Below, one piece after another: positions 18,189 to 28,861 of a stretch of 64,000 nt of DNA (its first letter is position 1; every line of letters begins with the position of its first letter). The stretch covers positions 267,001-331,000 of the forward strand of contig JACEVL010000482.1 in the NCBI GenBank assembly GCA_020284085.1, read 5' to 3'. Under the pieces are notes generated by a model. The model saw only the letters and a program-made list of their open reading frames with translations. It searched no databases and was not told the origin of the DNA. This stretch comes from Aporrectodea caliginosa (taxonomy: Eukaryota > Annelida > Clitellata > Crassiclitellata > Lumbricidae). Both the position numbers and the translations under genes were made by a program.

Positions 18189-21100
18189 ATGCCTGCAACC
18201 TGCCAAACTAAGGGGAACATGATGCATGACAAAAGAAATCATGATGTCCCTTGTACGCCGTCTTCTGTCTCGAAGCAAGATGGAAGCGCTCAGAAACGAC
18301 CTCGCAGCTTCTACAGTTCCAGCATAAAGACATGGGCGTCCAAGCATTCTGAACTTGGTGGTAATGCCGATGGCAGTGGAACCAAAACTGGAGTTGGCAG
18401 GTGTGATGTCATCAGAGACTCGTCGAGACAAGCTGCGGGAGATGGCAGACACAGAGGCAATGGATTCGGTTTAGTTATTGACTGTGAAACTGCTAGTGAC
18501 AAATCATCCACGTGCGCTGAGAAATGCGCAGGCGCCAGCACTGAAGGTATTAATGACTGTGACGTTGTCATCTCTGACTCAGAGGATGACTTATTTGACT
18601 CTCAGAGAGTTCAAGGTCCTCAGAAAGCTAGAAAGGCTAAGTCCAACCTTCGTTCTAAATCGGCTAAATGCCGTTCTAAAGTTCGCAATCAAATGGCCCT
18701 TCCACCAAGCGCTAAAGTTGCTTCAAAAACAACCTCCGACAACAGGCGAAGTTTGGACCCTCCGAGGCTGGTTCTAGAAGTTGACTCAGATGATGATAAT
18801 GATGATGACGATGATGATGCGGAATCCTCTAAATCAGCTAAATATCGTTCTAAAGTTCGCAATCAAAAGGCCCTTCCACCAAGCGCTAAAGTTGCTTCAA
18901 AAACAACCTTCTACGACAGGCAAAGTTTGGACCCTCCGAGGCTGGTTTTAGAAGTTGACTCGGATCATGATGATGATGATGATGATGATGCGGAATCCTC
19001 TGTAAACGTTGCTCCATCTTTGAAGAGTCTCGACAACAATGTTGACGTCAGTTCTTGCAAACCACCTGCCAACACATTTTCACAAGTCCGTTCCCCTGTG
19101 ATAGAAATTGATAGTGATTCCTCTTCAAGTATAAGAGACAATGCTCCTTTACAAACCAAATCCTCTTCAAGTGTAAAACACAGTGCTCTTGTACAAACAC
19201 TGTCATCCTCAAGTCTAAAAAATGGTGCTCCTTCACAAGCCAAGTCCTGTTCTAGTGTAAGGGACAGCGCTCCTTCACAAACCAATGCATTGCAGAACCA
19301 CTCCGTTTCTCTTAACATCGAGAACAAGCATTTGAACAACACTACCACGCTGTCACTTCCAACATCTTCCCAAAGAAATCCTCCTACAGGGCAGAGCGTC
19401 ATTGGTTTGCCCAAGACACGTGCTGCACCAAATTACCAGGGGGTGTTTCAGAACTATTGTGGCAATGATAATCCTAGTGCTTCAGCAGCATCTCATCTGA
19501 GTAATGGAGGAGCCCAATCTAGCATATCAGGTGACAGTTACGCCAATGGTGCCATTGGAGCAAACACTTTGAATCAAGAACAAGTGTTAGCCTATCTGAA
19601 GAGCGGTAAATTCAGTCTGCAGTTTATCGCGGGAATTCCTGTATTGAGCCCAATAAACTTTCCGCCAGTAAATTTGGTTGCACTGCCATTTGGTGGCAGT
19701 GGCCTTCAGCCAAATATGAAAACGATTGGAAGCATCTATAGTACCCCTCTTCAAACAAATACTGTTGGATACGGTGCTGTGCCAGGCTCGGCTCCCACAA
19801 CTTCATCCGCTAATGCTGTTGGACATGGAGCTCAAAGACTAACACTGGCTTCTGATGGTTGGAGATCAGTGCCTGGATCTCAGTCTTCATCGTTCGGTGC
19901 AAGGAATGGTGGACAGACACTGCCAAAGGCTAATCTTCGCAAGACCATTAGAAACATGGCTAATTTTGATGTGGGAAATAGGGACAAGACAAAGATAATC
20001 CGCAAGAGAAAGAGAACAAGTATTAGTACAGACAGTCCCAGTAAGAAGGCAAGTATTAGTACAGACAGTCCCAGTAAGAAGGCAAAGGGCAAAGCCGCGA
20101 CAGTAGACGTAAGCATCGATAAGGACAAAGACCTCAGCGATAAAACCAAAAGTGACAAGGACAGGACTGATAAGGATAGCAAGAACAAACCCAAGAGGGA
20201 CAGTGAACGCCCAATGGCGAAAGCGTTGCTTAGTTTGGCCACACAGCTTGTATCGAAACAGGTTATTGTTGGATTGATCAAGATCACAAAAAAGACTGTT
20301 GATAAAAAACCAGAAGATGAACAGATTTTGACAAAGCTTCAGAATCGACATGCGGAGCTGAAGTGCGGCACAGAAGCTTTCGAACTGAAGACCAAGGAAT
20401 GCAATTGCGGAAGGTTCAAGACTGAATCATCAAACATATTACTAGAACATTTGCAGCATGGCTCCAGCACTAGATCTTACCGATGTTGCTTTTGTTTGCG
20501 CATGACGCATAGTCACCGAACATTTCGCCAGCACATGGCACTTGTGCACAAAATATCAGGCAGTCAGAAACACGACACACCAAAATCCTTTTTATGTTCA
20601 CTTTGTGCATATGATACAAACCATCAACCAACGTTTGAATCGCACTTCAAACGCTGCCATAGTTTGGCGCTAACGGGAAAGAATCTTCACCCTGGCCTAG
20701 ATGATTTTGACATTCCGATTTCATATGAGGAAAGTAGACGGCGGCAGATAGCAAAAGAAGTATCGCTGGTCGCTAACATTGGGTCAAAAATTGATAAGTA
20801 TGGTCAGCGGAGTTTAAGTTTGGGTGTTTCGTGTCTTACTTGTGGCAAGTCTGTTTCAAGCAAACATGCACTCTACCGACATAAAAGGAGTGCCCACAGA
20901 ATTCCAGACCCCAAACCAGTTGGCACTCTACTTAAGCAGACAACACCATCCAAGATTCCAGCAAGTAACCACAAAATTCCAGACCCCAAATCAGGTGGCA
21001 CTCCTCTTAAGCAGACAACACCATCCAAGATTCCAGCAAGTAAAACTCCTTCATCCAAAAAATTGTCCACTGACGTTGGCCCACAAACTGCTGCTAACAC

Positions 21101-21749
21101 TGTCAAGTGTTGTTTGTGCGACGAATTTCTTGGCAGCGAAATGGTCCAACATTTCCGGGTGCAGCATCAGATATTCTTGAGCACAATGGCGAAAAAGCAC
21201 TTCTGCTACTTCTGTGATTGTTCGCTGCAAAATTCTAAGTGTTTTGAGGAGCACATGGTGAGCACCCACAGCGACATCTTCCCTAATATAAAGGCTCTCT
21301 GGAACAGAATCTTGGCTTCTATCAAATTCAAAGAACGCGATGCTTTGATTGCATACGAAGCTTCCGGGAATGACGGCACGACGATTGCCCTGCCATGGCA
21401 ATGTCTCGTGTGCAAAAAACGTTTCCAGTCCTCCAGTCTCTGCTATCGCCATGCCATGCTGTTCCATACAATTCCAAAGGTTGAATGCCAGCTCTGTCCG
21501 AAGATGATTGCCACCGGCGCCACTTACACTCAGCACCTGCAACAGTGTCACATTCGAAAGTGTTGTGTGGTGATTGAGCGACTGTCTTTGCCTTATGCGA
21601 CCACAACTCCTCCCAAGACAAAGGCTGCTCAGCTGTCATGCTTGCCGGCGCCGTTCATCAACTGTGACAACAAAATGGATGTAGAGCTATCTGAAAATAA
21701 AGGATCATCTCCAGAGATCAAGTCTCCATCAGTCACATCCTGCAATTAA
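18189..21749 (+). CDS. C2H2 zinc-finger nuclear protein with repeated SUMO-interaction-like motifs
   Basis: 1186 codons from the first ATG; a second in-frame ATG pair follows at 18219. The N-terminal half is Ser/Lys-rich and disordered, with four hydrophobic-plus-acidic cores typical of SUMO-interaction motifs: VVISDSEDD (about 125), LVLEVDSDDD (194), LVLEVDSDHD (252) and VIEIDSDSS (303). Residues about 158-273 are an in-frame tandem duplication of 58 codons, and four Ser-rich repeats follow. A basic Lys/Asp block (600-670) resembles a nuclear-localisation region. The C-terminal third has about seven C2H2 fingers starting near 766, 803, 882, 973, 1006, 1071 and 1100, after a CxC-type module at 737. 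A duplicated IPDPK...KQTTPSKIPAS linker lies between the third and fourth. The likely role is DNA or chromatin binding with SUMO-dependent partners. The ZNF280/POGZ or ZNF451 groups are possible relatives, unverified. Confidence 0.85.
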   Translation: MPATCQTKGNMMHDKRNHDVPCTPSSVSKQDGSAQKRPRSFYSSSIKTWASKHSELGGNADGSGTKTGVGRCDVIRDSSRQAAGDGRHRGNGFGLVIDCETASDKSSTCAEKCAGASTEGINDCDVVISDSEDDLFDSQRVQGPQKARKAKSNLRSKSAKCRSKVRNQMALPPSAKVASKTTSDNRRSLDPPRLVLEVDSDDDNDDDDDDAESSKSAKYRSKVRNQKALPPSAKVASKTTFYDRQSLDPPRLVLEVDSDHDDDDDDDAESSVNVAPSLKSLDNNVDVSSCKPPANTFSQVRSPVIEIDSDSSSSIRDNAPLQTKSSSSVKHSALVQTLSSSSLKNGAPSQAKSCSSVRDSAPSQTNALQNHSVSLNIENKHLNNTTTLSLPTSSQRNPPTGQSVIGLPKTRAAPNYQGVFQNYCGNDNPSASAASHLSNGGAQSSISGDSYANGAIGANTLNQEQVLAYLKSGKFSLQFIAGIPVLSPINFPPVNLVALPFGGSGLQPNMKTIGSIYSTPLQTNTVGYGAVPGSAPTTSSANAVGHGAQRLTLASDGWRSVPGSQSSSFGARNGGQTLPKANLRKTIRNMANFDVGNRDKTKIIRKRKRTSISTDSPSKKASISTDSPSKKAKGKAATVDVSIDKDKDLSDKTKSDKDRTDKDSKNKPKRDSERPMAKALLSLATQLVSKQVIVGLIKITKKTVDKKPEDEQILTKLQNRHAELKCGTEAFELKTKECNCGRFKTESSNILLEHLQHGSSTRSYRCCFCLRMTHSHRTFRQHMALVHKISGSQKHDTPKSFLCSLCAYDTNHQPTFESHFKRCHSLALTGKNLHPGLDDFDIPISYEESRRRQIAKEVSLVANIGSKIDKYGQRSLSLGVSCLTCGKSVSSKHALYRHKRSAHRIPDPKPVGTLLKQTTPSKIPASNHKIPDPKSGGTPLKQTTPSKIPASKTPSSKKLSTDVGPQTAANTVKCCLCDEFLGSEMVQHFRVQHQIFLSTMAKKHFCYFCDCSLQNSKCFEEHMVSTHSDIFPNIKALWNRILASIKFKERDALIAYEASGNDGTTIALPWQCLVCKKRFQSSSLCYRHAMLFHTIPKVECQLCPKMIATGATYTQHLQQCHIRKCCVVIERLSLPYATTTPPKTKAAQLSCLPAPFINCDNKMDVELSENKGSSPEIKSPSVTSCN

Positions 21750-22585
21750 GATTTTCTGATTTTAGGCGAAAGGGACAGTGTTTTGCACCCAGCTACAATA
21801 TGTCTTTATGAGAAAGCATGGTGACTTACGAATGGTTTTCAGTTTCTTCTAGCTGTCATGGCAGCTAATTACAGTTGAATTTCGCTCCGGCTTTTGAGTT
21901 CAGATCGTGTGACATTGACAGTTCTTTGTTTAACCTTGAAGCACTAGGAAGATTGTGTGGTTGTTGGATTGCTGTTGTAATCTCTGTGCTTCAGCAAGAT
22001 ATCCTTCAACCCAGAACCATGCATCTGCGGACCATCCTTGATAGAAGTGTGTAGAAAAATGACCAATTATATGACTTTACAGGCTGAAAAGAGACCTGGA
22101 AATTTGTAGTGTTCAGAAACAGATTTTCTTAAATTTCAGAATGTTAAACTTTAGTTAGGGCTCTGAATTTTATTACTACTACTCCGGAATGGTTACTTGT
22201 GCAACAGCTACTATGAAGTTGTTGGAATGTTGCTATACTGTGAATTTTTCATGTCTGTTGAATTACTTCTGTTGTGATTAACTTAGTTTACCACATTATG
22301 ATGAGAACGTGTGATAATGAATATATTTGCTTTAGTTTGGCTCAGTTAATGTTGGGATTCAGTCCCAGACAGACCATGTATCAGAATTCTTGTTATGATG
22401 AAGTTTATTACATGTATAAGAAGTCTGCTGTAGTTGTTCGAAAACATTTTAGTTTTGGATCACTGATTGAAATTTATTTCTGTTTGTAAGTAATCCTTGG
22501 TACCTCATATGAAAAATGTTGACACTAAAACCGTCTGTAAGATATACATGTAGATGTGTCATAATAAAAATAGTTTCAATATGGC
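21750..22585 (+). other. 3' UTR of the zinc-finger gene with poly(A) signal
   Basis: AT-rich sequence without long frames. The first good AATAAA is at 22563-22568, predicting a UTR of about 830 nt. Confidence 0.5.
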
Positions 22586-23100
22586 AGTTATTCTGGGTTG
22601 TTGGGTGTGTACAAAGCAGTGCTCTGTATTTGTTTTAAACTCTTTTTGACAACAGCCAGGTGACCTTATTTTATACATTTTCCGTTTAAACGGATCTTGT
22701 GAAATACTGTAGTCTTAAAAGGCTTCCTATGGTACAATGTTAATTTTGGGTTAAGCTGGTTTCAATGTGTATATTAAATACATGTAGACTGCTTGTAATT
22801 CCCTTTTTTTATCGTCGTTTCTACAACTCTAGGTTAATTATGCTTATTAGTAATACATCTACATCTTACTATTATCGTGCAGATAGGGCCTAGGTAGTTC
22901 TTTTTTAAATCGTCATTAACTGCATAGTTGACTCACCTAGTGCCACCTACATGTACATGTAGTCTACCTGTATTTTACCAACGTTTTAAACAAGGATGGT
23001 TAGCACCAGAGTATCTGGTCATTACGGTTACAGAATGTGTTTTAAGGGAAGATGCACAGCGCTATGAAGAATCATTTTCATTCATTCATTCATTTCAGAT
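22586..23100. other. No gene seen
   Basis: AT-rich spacer between the zinc-finger gene and the repeat at 23103. Confidence 0.5.
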
Positions 23101-23102
23101 AT

Positions 23103-23285
23103 TTATATAGCGCCCCTTCAAGATTTCTACTCAGAGGCGCTCCCGACTACAGCGCGGACACTGAATCGGAGTACGAAGTGTTAACAACTCCATTTTCTTA
23201 GCCACGGCATATGAGGGCGGTTTGCCATTCCTTCCCCCTCGCCCTCCACCGACAGTGCACTCTGGGTAGGCCTCGTAGTATAGTA
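23103..23285. repeat. Interspersed repeat, family X copy 1
   Basis: Starts with TATATAGCGCC and carries GAGTACGAAGTGTTAACAAC, a TTTTCTTAGCCACGGCATAT core and CCTCGCCCTCCACCGACAGT. Related blocks occur at 57925-58050 and, inverted, at 61125-61245. It looks like a SINE-type family. Confidence 0.5.
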
Positions 23286-23583
23286 GCAGTACAGGCATTT
23301 TAACTGGCACAATGTCACAGAAATGCAGATCAGAGGTGAGGTTAGTCAGTTGCCAGGTGAAGAGCTGCTAGATGTCCAAATTCTTGAAAGCCAATGAGAT
23401 AAGTGAGTTTTGAGGCGTTTCTTAAAGGAAGAGAAAGAGTTTGAACTTGCTGATATGATTGGACTAATTCCAGTGAGCATACCAGTATGTCGGCTACTAA
23501 TGCCACCACCACTTATGTGCACAGCATTTTAAACGTTCTTCCAACTGTGCTCTATAAAGCCCACGTTCACATGGGCTTCAAAC

Positions 23584-23721
23584 CAGGGGGGCTAAGCCCC
23601 CTAACTGCGGCTCACCCCCCTCAAAAAAAGTGGGAAATCACTGCAAATCACAAGGAAGAGGGGACAAAAGGGAAGGTTTTGGAGCTTTAGCCCCAAACCT
23701 GAAATCCTGGCGCCGGCACTG
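23584..23721. mobile_element. hAT-type miniature with a deleted left end (138 bp)
   Basis: Perfect 8-bp duplications CTTCAAAC (23576-23583, 23722-23729) bound a copy of the 13035-13214 family. The right end is CCTGGCGCCGGCACTG, but the left end begins CAGGGGGG and lacks about 12 bp of the inverted repeat. Confidence 0.75.
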
Positions 23722-23753
23722 CTTCAAACTTAACCTTGCTCTTGGCCGCCTAC

Positions 23754-23842
23754 TAGCTTAGAAGTTTCCAGTCTTTATCTTCTCGGCCGTGAACTGGACG
23801 TCATACTTGACAGCACTCTCACCTTCTCCAAACGCATCAATA
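23754..23842 (+). pseudogene. LINE reverse-transcriptase relic, left part
   Basis: A short frame reads ELDVILDSTLTFSKRIN, matching the NLGVxLDSxLSFxxHI segment after the RT domain of CR1/L2-type LINEs. It is interrupted at 23843 by a TIR element and probably resumes at 24268. Confidence 0.5.
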
Positions 23843-24267
23843 GGGGTCGTCCATAAAGGACGTCGGCAGAAAATGACCTGCTTTGGACCCCTCCCTCCCC
23901 ATTGTCCGCATTTAGCCTTCCCCACCCCGTTTTTGCGGACGTCCGCACGCGAAAACCAAAGCCAACGAAAAAAATAAAACACCAACGTCGTGAATAACAT
24001 CATTAGTAAACTACTAGTTCTATCTTATTTAGCATGAATAATAATAATAATATTAATTGGTAGTGACGTAACACATCAAGTTAATCGATGGATTTCTCTC
24101 TCTCGGGTTTAAAGTTTTTCTTAGTAGAGCGAGCTCGTCAGAATACGTTTTGTAGGCCATTTAAGGCGGACGTCCGCACGGGTCATAGGCCCTCCGCATT
24201 CGTCCGCATTTTTATGACCTCGAGATCGGTCTCCCCCTCATTGCGGACGTCCTCTATGGATGCTCCC
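23843..24267. mobile_element. TIR element of unassigned superfamily (425 bp)
   Basis: Inverted ends GGGGTCGTCCATAAAGGACG and (reversed) GGGAGCATCCATAGAGGACG, with a further inverted GCGGACGTCCGCA inside. ATA flanks both sides, a possible 3-bp target duplication. It sits in a LINE relic. Confidence 0.55.
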
Positions 24268-24533
24268 ATACTTGTTACTATCATCTGAGGCGGCTTAGAG
24301 CCATCTAGATTCTAGAAGACCCATCTCTTCCTCGGTCTTTAGGCCTACCTCTATTGTAGGCCTACATGCTTTGATCTGTCCTCATTGGTGTTTTAGTTTT
24401 GCCTTGAGTTTTAGTTTTAGTTATTATTAGTTTTACATGCTAGGTGTTTTAGTTAGGCCTATTATTAGTTTTAGTTATTTCACCAAGTTTTAGTTTTAGT
24501 TATTATTAGTTTCACATGCTAGGGTTTTAGTTA

Positions 24534-27500
24534 AGTAGTGGAAAGACTATATCTTTTGGAGCCAATTCCGAACGACTATATCTTTTGGAGCCAATTCCGA
24601 ACGACTATATCTTTTGGAGCCAATTCCGAACGACTATATCTTTTGGAGCCAATTCCGAACGACTATATCTTTTGGAGCCAATTCCGAACGACTATATCTT
24701 TTGGAGCCAATTCCGAACGACTATATCTTTTGGAGCCAATTCCGAACGACTATATCTTTTAGCACCAATAGAGCCAATGTAGACCAAGTACAGTTCAAAG
24801 GTCAATCGATGACATCAGCCTGAAACACACACCCACTAAAGCCGTGGGAGGGTAATTTCAAGGTCACTCTTCTTAGGGCCTGTGCCACTCCCTCCCCCTC
24901 CCGTGCAAGGTGCCCAAGCTCATTCATTATTCATTAACCATAAAGTGGGCAGCATTTTACACAACAGCTGACCATTCTATTTGGCCTAACATCCATTCTC
25001 ACCTACACAGGCAGCTCTTCTTAGCCTTTAAGCGCGTATGCGTATGGGCGTTTGTACTCGCAACCAATGACAGTACAAGCCACTGAATTATAAAATAAGG
25101 GGCTCATTAGGGTTAAGTAGGGTTTGACGTCACACACGGTGGCAAGCTCTCATAGATACATCGAATTATAGAAAAAGGCTCTGAGTTAGGGTTCGCTTTC
25201 TTAAACATCACTCATTATTCATTATATTTCGGCCTATGCCCTTTTACACTTAGCCAACCGGCCATTCTAATAAGCCTTAGCCTTTAAGCATGGAGGCCAA
25301 TGCAGCTAGCCTTTGCGCTTACACACTATTACAGCACACACAGGACCATTTTTCGCAATGAATATTTAGTAGTTTCTCATTGTTTTTGGAGGCTTACCAC
25401 ACATTACTCATATCCAACAAGCCTATGTATTTACATTGAATTATACAAAAAGACCCTGAAATAGAGCACGCACGTCCCTTTTTTGCTTCTCTTCAACTAT
25501 TTATTATACTCACTAAGCACTTTTTGGGTAACATGCTTTTAGTGTTAGACCTCAAACTATACTATCTAGAATTAACGAGAGACTTAAATTTAAAGGTAGC
25601 AACTTTAAAATCTCAGAACTTCTCTTTTGCAACTTTAAAATCTCAGAACATCTCATTTGCAACTTTAAAATTTTCAGAAGTTATGGTTTTACATCCTTTA
25701 TATTTTGAGAACTTCTTGTTTGCATCTTCAAAATTTCAGAACTTCTTGTTTGCATCTTTAAAATTTGAGAACATCTGATTTGCATCTTTTAGGTTTCAGA
25801 CCTGGTGGTTTTCCAAAAAGTTTAATTTTCAGAACGTCAGGTTTGCATCTTTTAGATTTCAGACGTTGTGGTTTCCATCTTTAAAATTTCAGACCTGGTG
25901 GTTTTCAAAATTTTAATTTCTGAACTTCTCGTTTGCAACTTTAAAATTTCAGACCTGGTGGTTTTCAAAATTTTAATTTCTGAACTTCTCGTTTACAACT
26001 TTTAAAATTTCCGAACTTGTGGTTTTCAAAATTTTAATTTCTTAACTTCTCGTTTACAACTTTTAAAATTTCCGAACTTGTGGTTTTCAAAATTTTAATT
26101 TCAGAACTTTTCGTTTGCAACTTTAAAATTGCAGACCTGGTGGTTTTCTAAATTTTTATTTCTGAACTTCTCGTTTACAACTTTTAAAATTTCCGAACTT
26201 GTGGTTTTCAAAATTTTTATTTCTGAACTTCTCGTTTACAACTTTTAAAGTTTCCGAACTTGTGGTTTTCAAAATTTTTATTTCAGAAGTTCAGAAATAA
26301 AAATTTTGAAAACCACAAGTTCGGAAATTTTAAAAGTTGTAAACGAGAAGTTCAGAAATTAAAATTTTGAAAACCACAAGTTCGGAAATTTTAGAGTTGC
26401 AAACTTCACCACCTGAAATCTAAAGGATTGAAAACCACAAGTTCTGATATTTTAAAGTTGCAGACGAGAAGTTCTGAAATAAAAATTTTGAAAACCACAA
26501 GTTCGGAAATTTTAAAAGTTGTAAACGAGAAGTTCAGAAATAAAAATTTTGAAAACCACAAGTTCGGAAATTTTAAAAGTTGTAAACGAGAAGTTCAGAA
26601 ATAAAAATTTAGAAAACCACCTGGTCTGCAATTTTAAAGTTGCAAACGAAAAGTTCTGAAATTAAAATTTTGAAAACCACAAGTTCGGAAATTTTAAAAG
26701 TTGTAAACGAGAAGTTAAGAAATTAAAATTTTGAAAACCACAAGTTCGGAAATTTTAAAAGTTGTAAACGAGAAGTTCAGAAATTAAAATTTTTAAAACC
26801 ACCAGGTCTGAAATTTTAAAGTTGCAAACGAGAAGTTCAGAAATTAAAATTTTGAAAACCACCAGGTCTGAAATTTTAAAGATGGAAACCACAACGTCTG
26901 AAATCTAAAAGATGCAAACCTGACGTTCTGAAAATTAAACTTTTTGGAAAACCACCAGGTCTGAAACCTAAAAGATGCAAATCAGATGTTCTCAAATTTT
27001 AAAGATGCAAACAAGAAGTTCTGAAATTTTGAAGATGCAAACAAGAAGTTCTCAAAATATAAAGGATGTAAAACCATAACTTCTGAAAATTTTAAAGTTG
27101 CAAATGAGATGTTCTGAGATTTTAAAGTTGCAAAAGAGAAGTTCTGAGATTTTAAAGTTGCTACCTTTAAATTTAAGTCTCTCGTTAATTCTAGATAGTA
27201 TAGTTTGAGGTCTAACACTAAAAGCATGTTACCCAAAAAGTGCTTAGTGAGTATAATAAATAGTTGAAGAGAAGCAAAAAAGGGACGTGCGTGCTCTATT
27301 TCAGGGTCTTTTTGTATAATTCAATGTAAATACATAGGCTTGTTGGATATGAGTAATGTGTGGTAAGCCTCCAAAAACAATGAGAAACTACTAAATATTC
27401 ATTGCGAAAAATGGTCCTGTGTGTGCTGTAATAGTGTGTAAGCGCAAAGGCTAGCTGCATTGGCCTCCATGCTTAAAGGCTAAGGCTTATTAGAATGGCC

Positions 27501-28197
27501 GGTTGGCTAAGTGTAAAAGGGCATAGGCCGAAATATAATGAATAATGAGTGATGTTTAAGAAAGCGAACCCTAACTCAGAGCCTTTTTCTATAATTCGAT
27601 GTATCTATGAGAGCTTGCCACCGTGTGTGACGTCAAACCCTACTTAACCCTAATGAGCCCCTTATTTTATAATTCAGTGGCTTGTACTGTCATTGGTTGC
27701 GAGTACAAACGCCCATACGCATACGCGCTTAAAGGCTAAGAAGAGCTGCCTGTGTAGGTGAGAATGGATGTTAGGCCAAATAGAATGGTCAGCTGTTGTG
27801 TAAAATGCTGCCCACTTTATGGTTAATGAATAATGAATGAGCTTGGGCACCTTGCACGGGAGGGGGAGGGAGTGGCACAGGCCCTAAGAAGAGTGACCTT
27901 GAAATTACCCTCCCACGGCTTTAGTGGGTGTGTGTTTCAGGCTGATGTCATCGATTGACCTTTGAACTGTACTTGGTCTACATTGGCTCTATTGGTGCTA
28001 AAAGATATAGTCGTTCGGAATTGGCTCCAAAAGATATAGTCGTTCGGAATTGGCTCCAAAAGATATAGTCGTTCGGAATTGGCTCCAAAAGATATAGTCG
28101 TTCGGAATTGGCTCCAAAAGATATAGTCGTTCGGAATTGGCTCCAAAAGATATAGTCGTTCGGAATTGGCTCCAAAAGATATAGTCTTTCCACTACT
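24534..28197. mobile_element. Giant foldback (palindromic) element, 3.66 kb
   Basis: Arms 24534-26286 and about 26472-28197 are near-perfect reverse complements of about 1.75 kb; the short centre is made of the same minisatellite. Each arm has, from outside in: AGTAGTGGAAAG terminus; a 29-bp tandem array (TATATCTTTTGGAGCCAATT...; seven units left, six right); about 700 bp of non-repetitive sequence; and an inner array of degenerate units of about 62 bp (AACTTCTCGTTTACAACTTT...). TAGTTA flanks both sides (24528-24533, 28198-28203). No transposase is present; frames in the arms are repeat-derived. The architecture matches Foldback (FB) elements and the sea-urchin TU elements. Confidence 0.85.
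24546..24770 (+). repeat. 29-bp tandem array, left arm of the foldback
   Basis: Seven perfect units plus a divergent last one (TTTTAGCACCAATAG). The mirror array of six units lies at about 28000-28187. Confidence 0.9.
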
Positions 28198-28711
28198 TAG
28201 TTATTATTAGTTTTAGTTATTTCGCCGAGTCTGGCAATGTTTTTCTCCCATACAGCTTTTAGCACCAAAAAGGATTCACTCGCTACAATCTGTTTTTAAT
28301 CGATACTTAAAATGGTCCCATACACCACTAGTTTTAGGTCTACCACCTAAATTTAGTTCAGACATCTGATAAAATTCCAAATATCGGAAGATTACTGAAC
28401 GAAGTGCTGATTATAAAACGCGTAGGCCCTATATCCAAAAACTTTGAATATCCTAAAACGCTAGGTTTTCGTTTTGGTTTTCGTTAGGGCCTATGTGTTT
28501 TCGTTATTATTAGTTTCGACTGGCTTAGTTTTAGTTTTTATTTCGTTATCGTTTTTCCTCTAGTTTTCGTTTTGGTTTTAGTTTTAGTTAACTATAACCT
28601 TTTGTTTTCGTTAACGAAGGTTTTCGTTTTAGTTATCGTTAACGAAAACAACACTATAGTCCTCATGCATGCATGTACAGTACACTGACTACTGCAATTC
28701 TCCTTGACCCA

Positions 28712-28818
28712 CAGTGGCGGCGCCAGCTATACAATTTCAGCAGGTCGCGTCAGGGTCATGGGAGTTATTCAGCAGGTCGAAGATATTAATGTTTGAGTTT
28801 GACCATCAAGCAGCATAA

Positions 28819-28861
<43 letters not shown>

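Larger units (their letters stand above)
24386..28658. mobile_element. Older hAT-like element hosting the foldback insertion
   Basis: GTCCTCAT occurs at 24378-24385 and 28659-28666, an exact 8-bp target duplication. The ends are degenerate (TGGTGTTTTAG; reversed TATAGTGTTGTTTTCG). The outer 150 bp on the left and 460 bp on the right are dominated by TAGTTTTAGTTATTATTAG-type and TTTTCGTTAACG-type sequence. The middle is the foldback element. Confidence 0.6.

Noticed and set aside
18021..18452. 143-codon - strand frame at the start of the zinc-finger gene, and other - strand frames to 21639
   Set aside because: Antisense shadows of the long + strand ORF.
24538..24823. Overlapping frames with repeating SFGANSERLYLLEPIPNDYIFWSQFRTT
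   Set aside because: Produced by the 29-bp array (29 is not a multiple of 3, so all frames cycle); not a protein.
25524..25778. 84-codon frame mirrored exactly at 26982-27236
   Set aside because: Both lie in the foldback arms and end in the inner minisatellite; repeat-derived.
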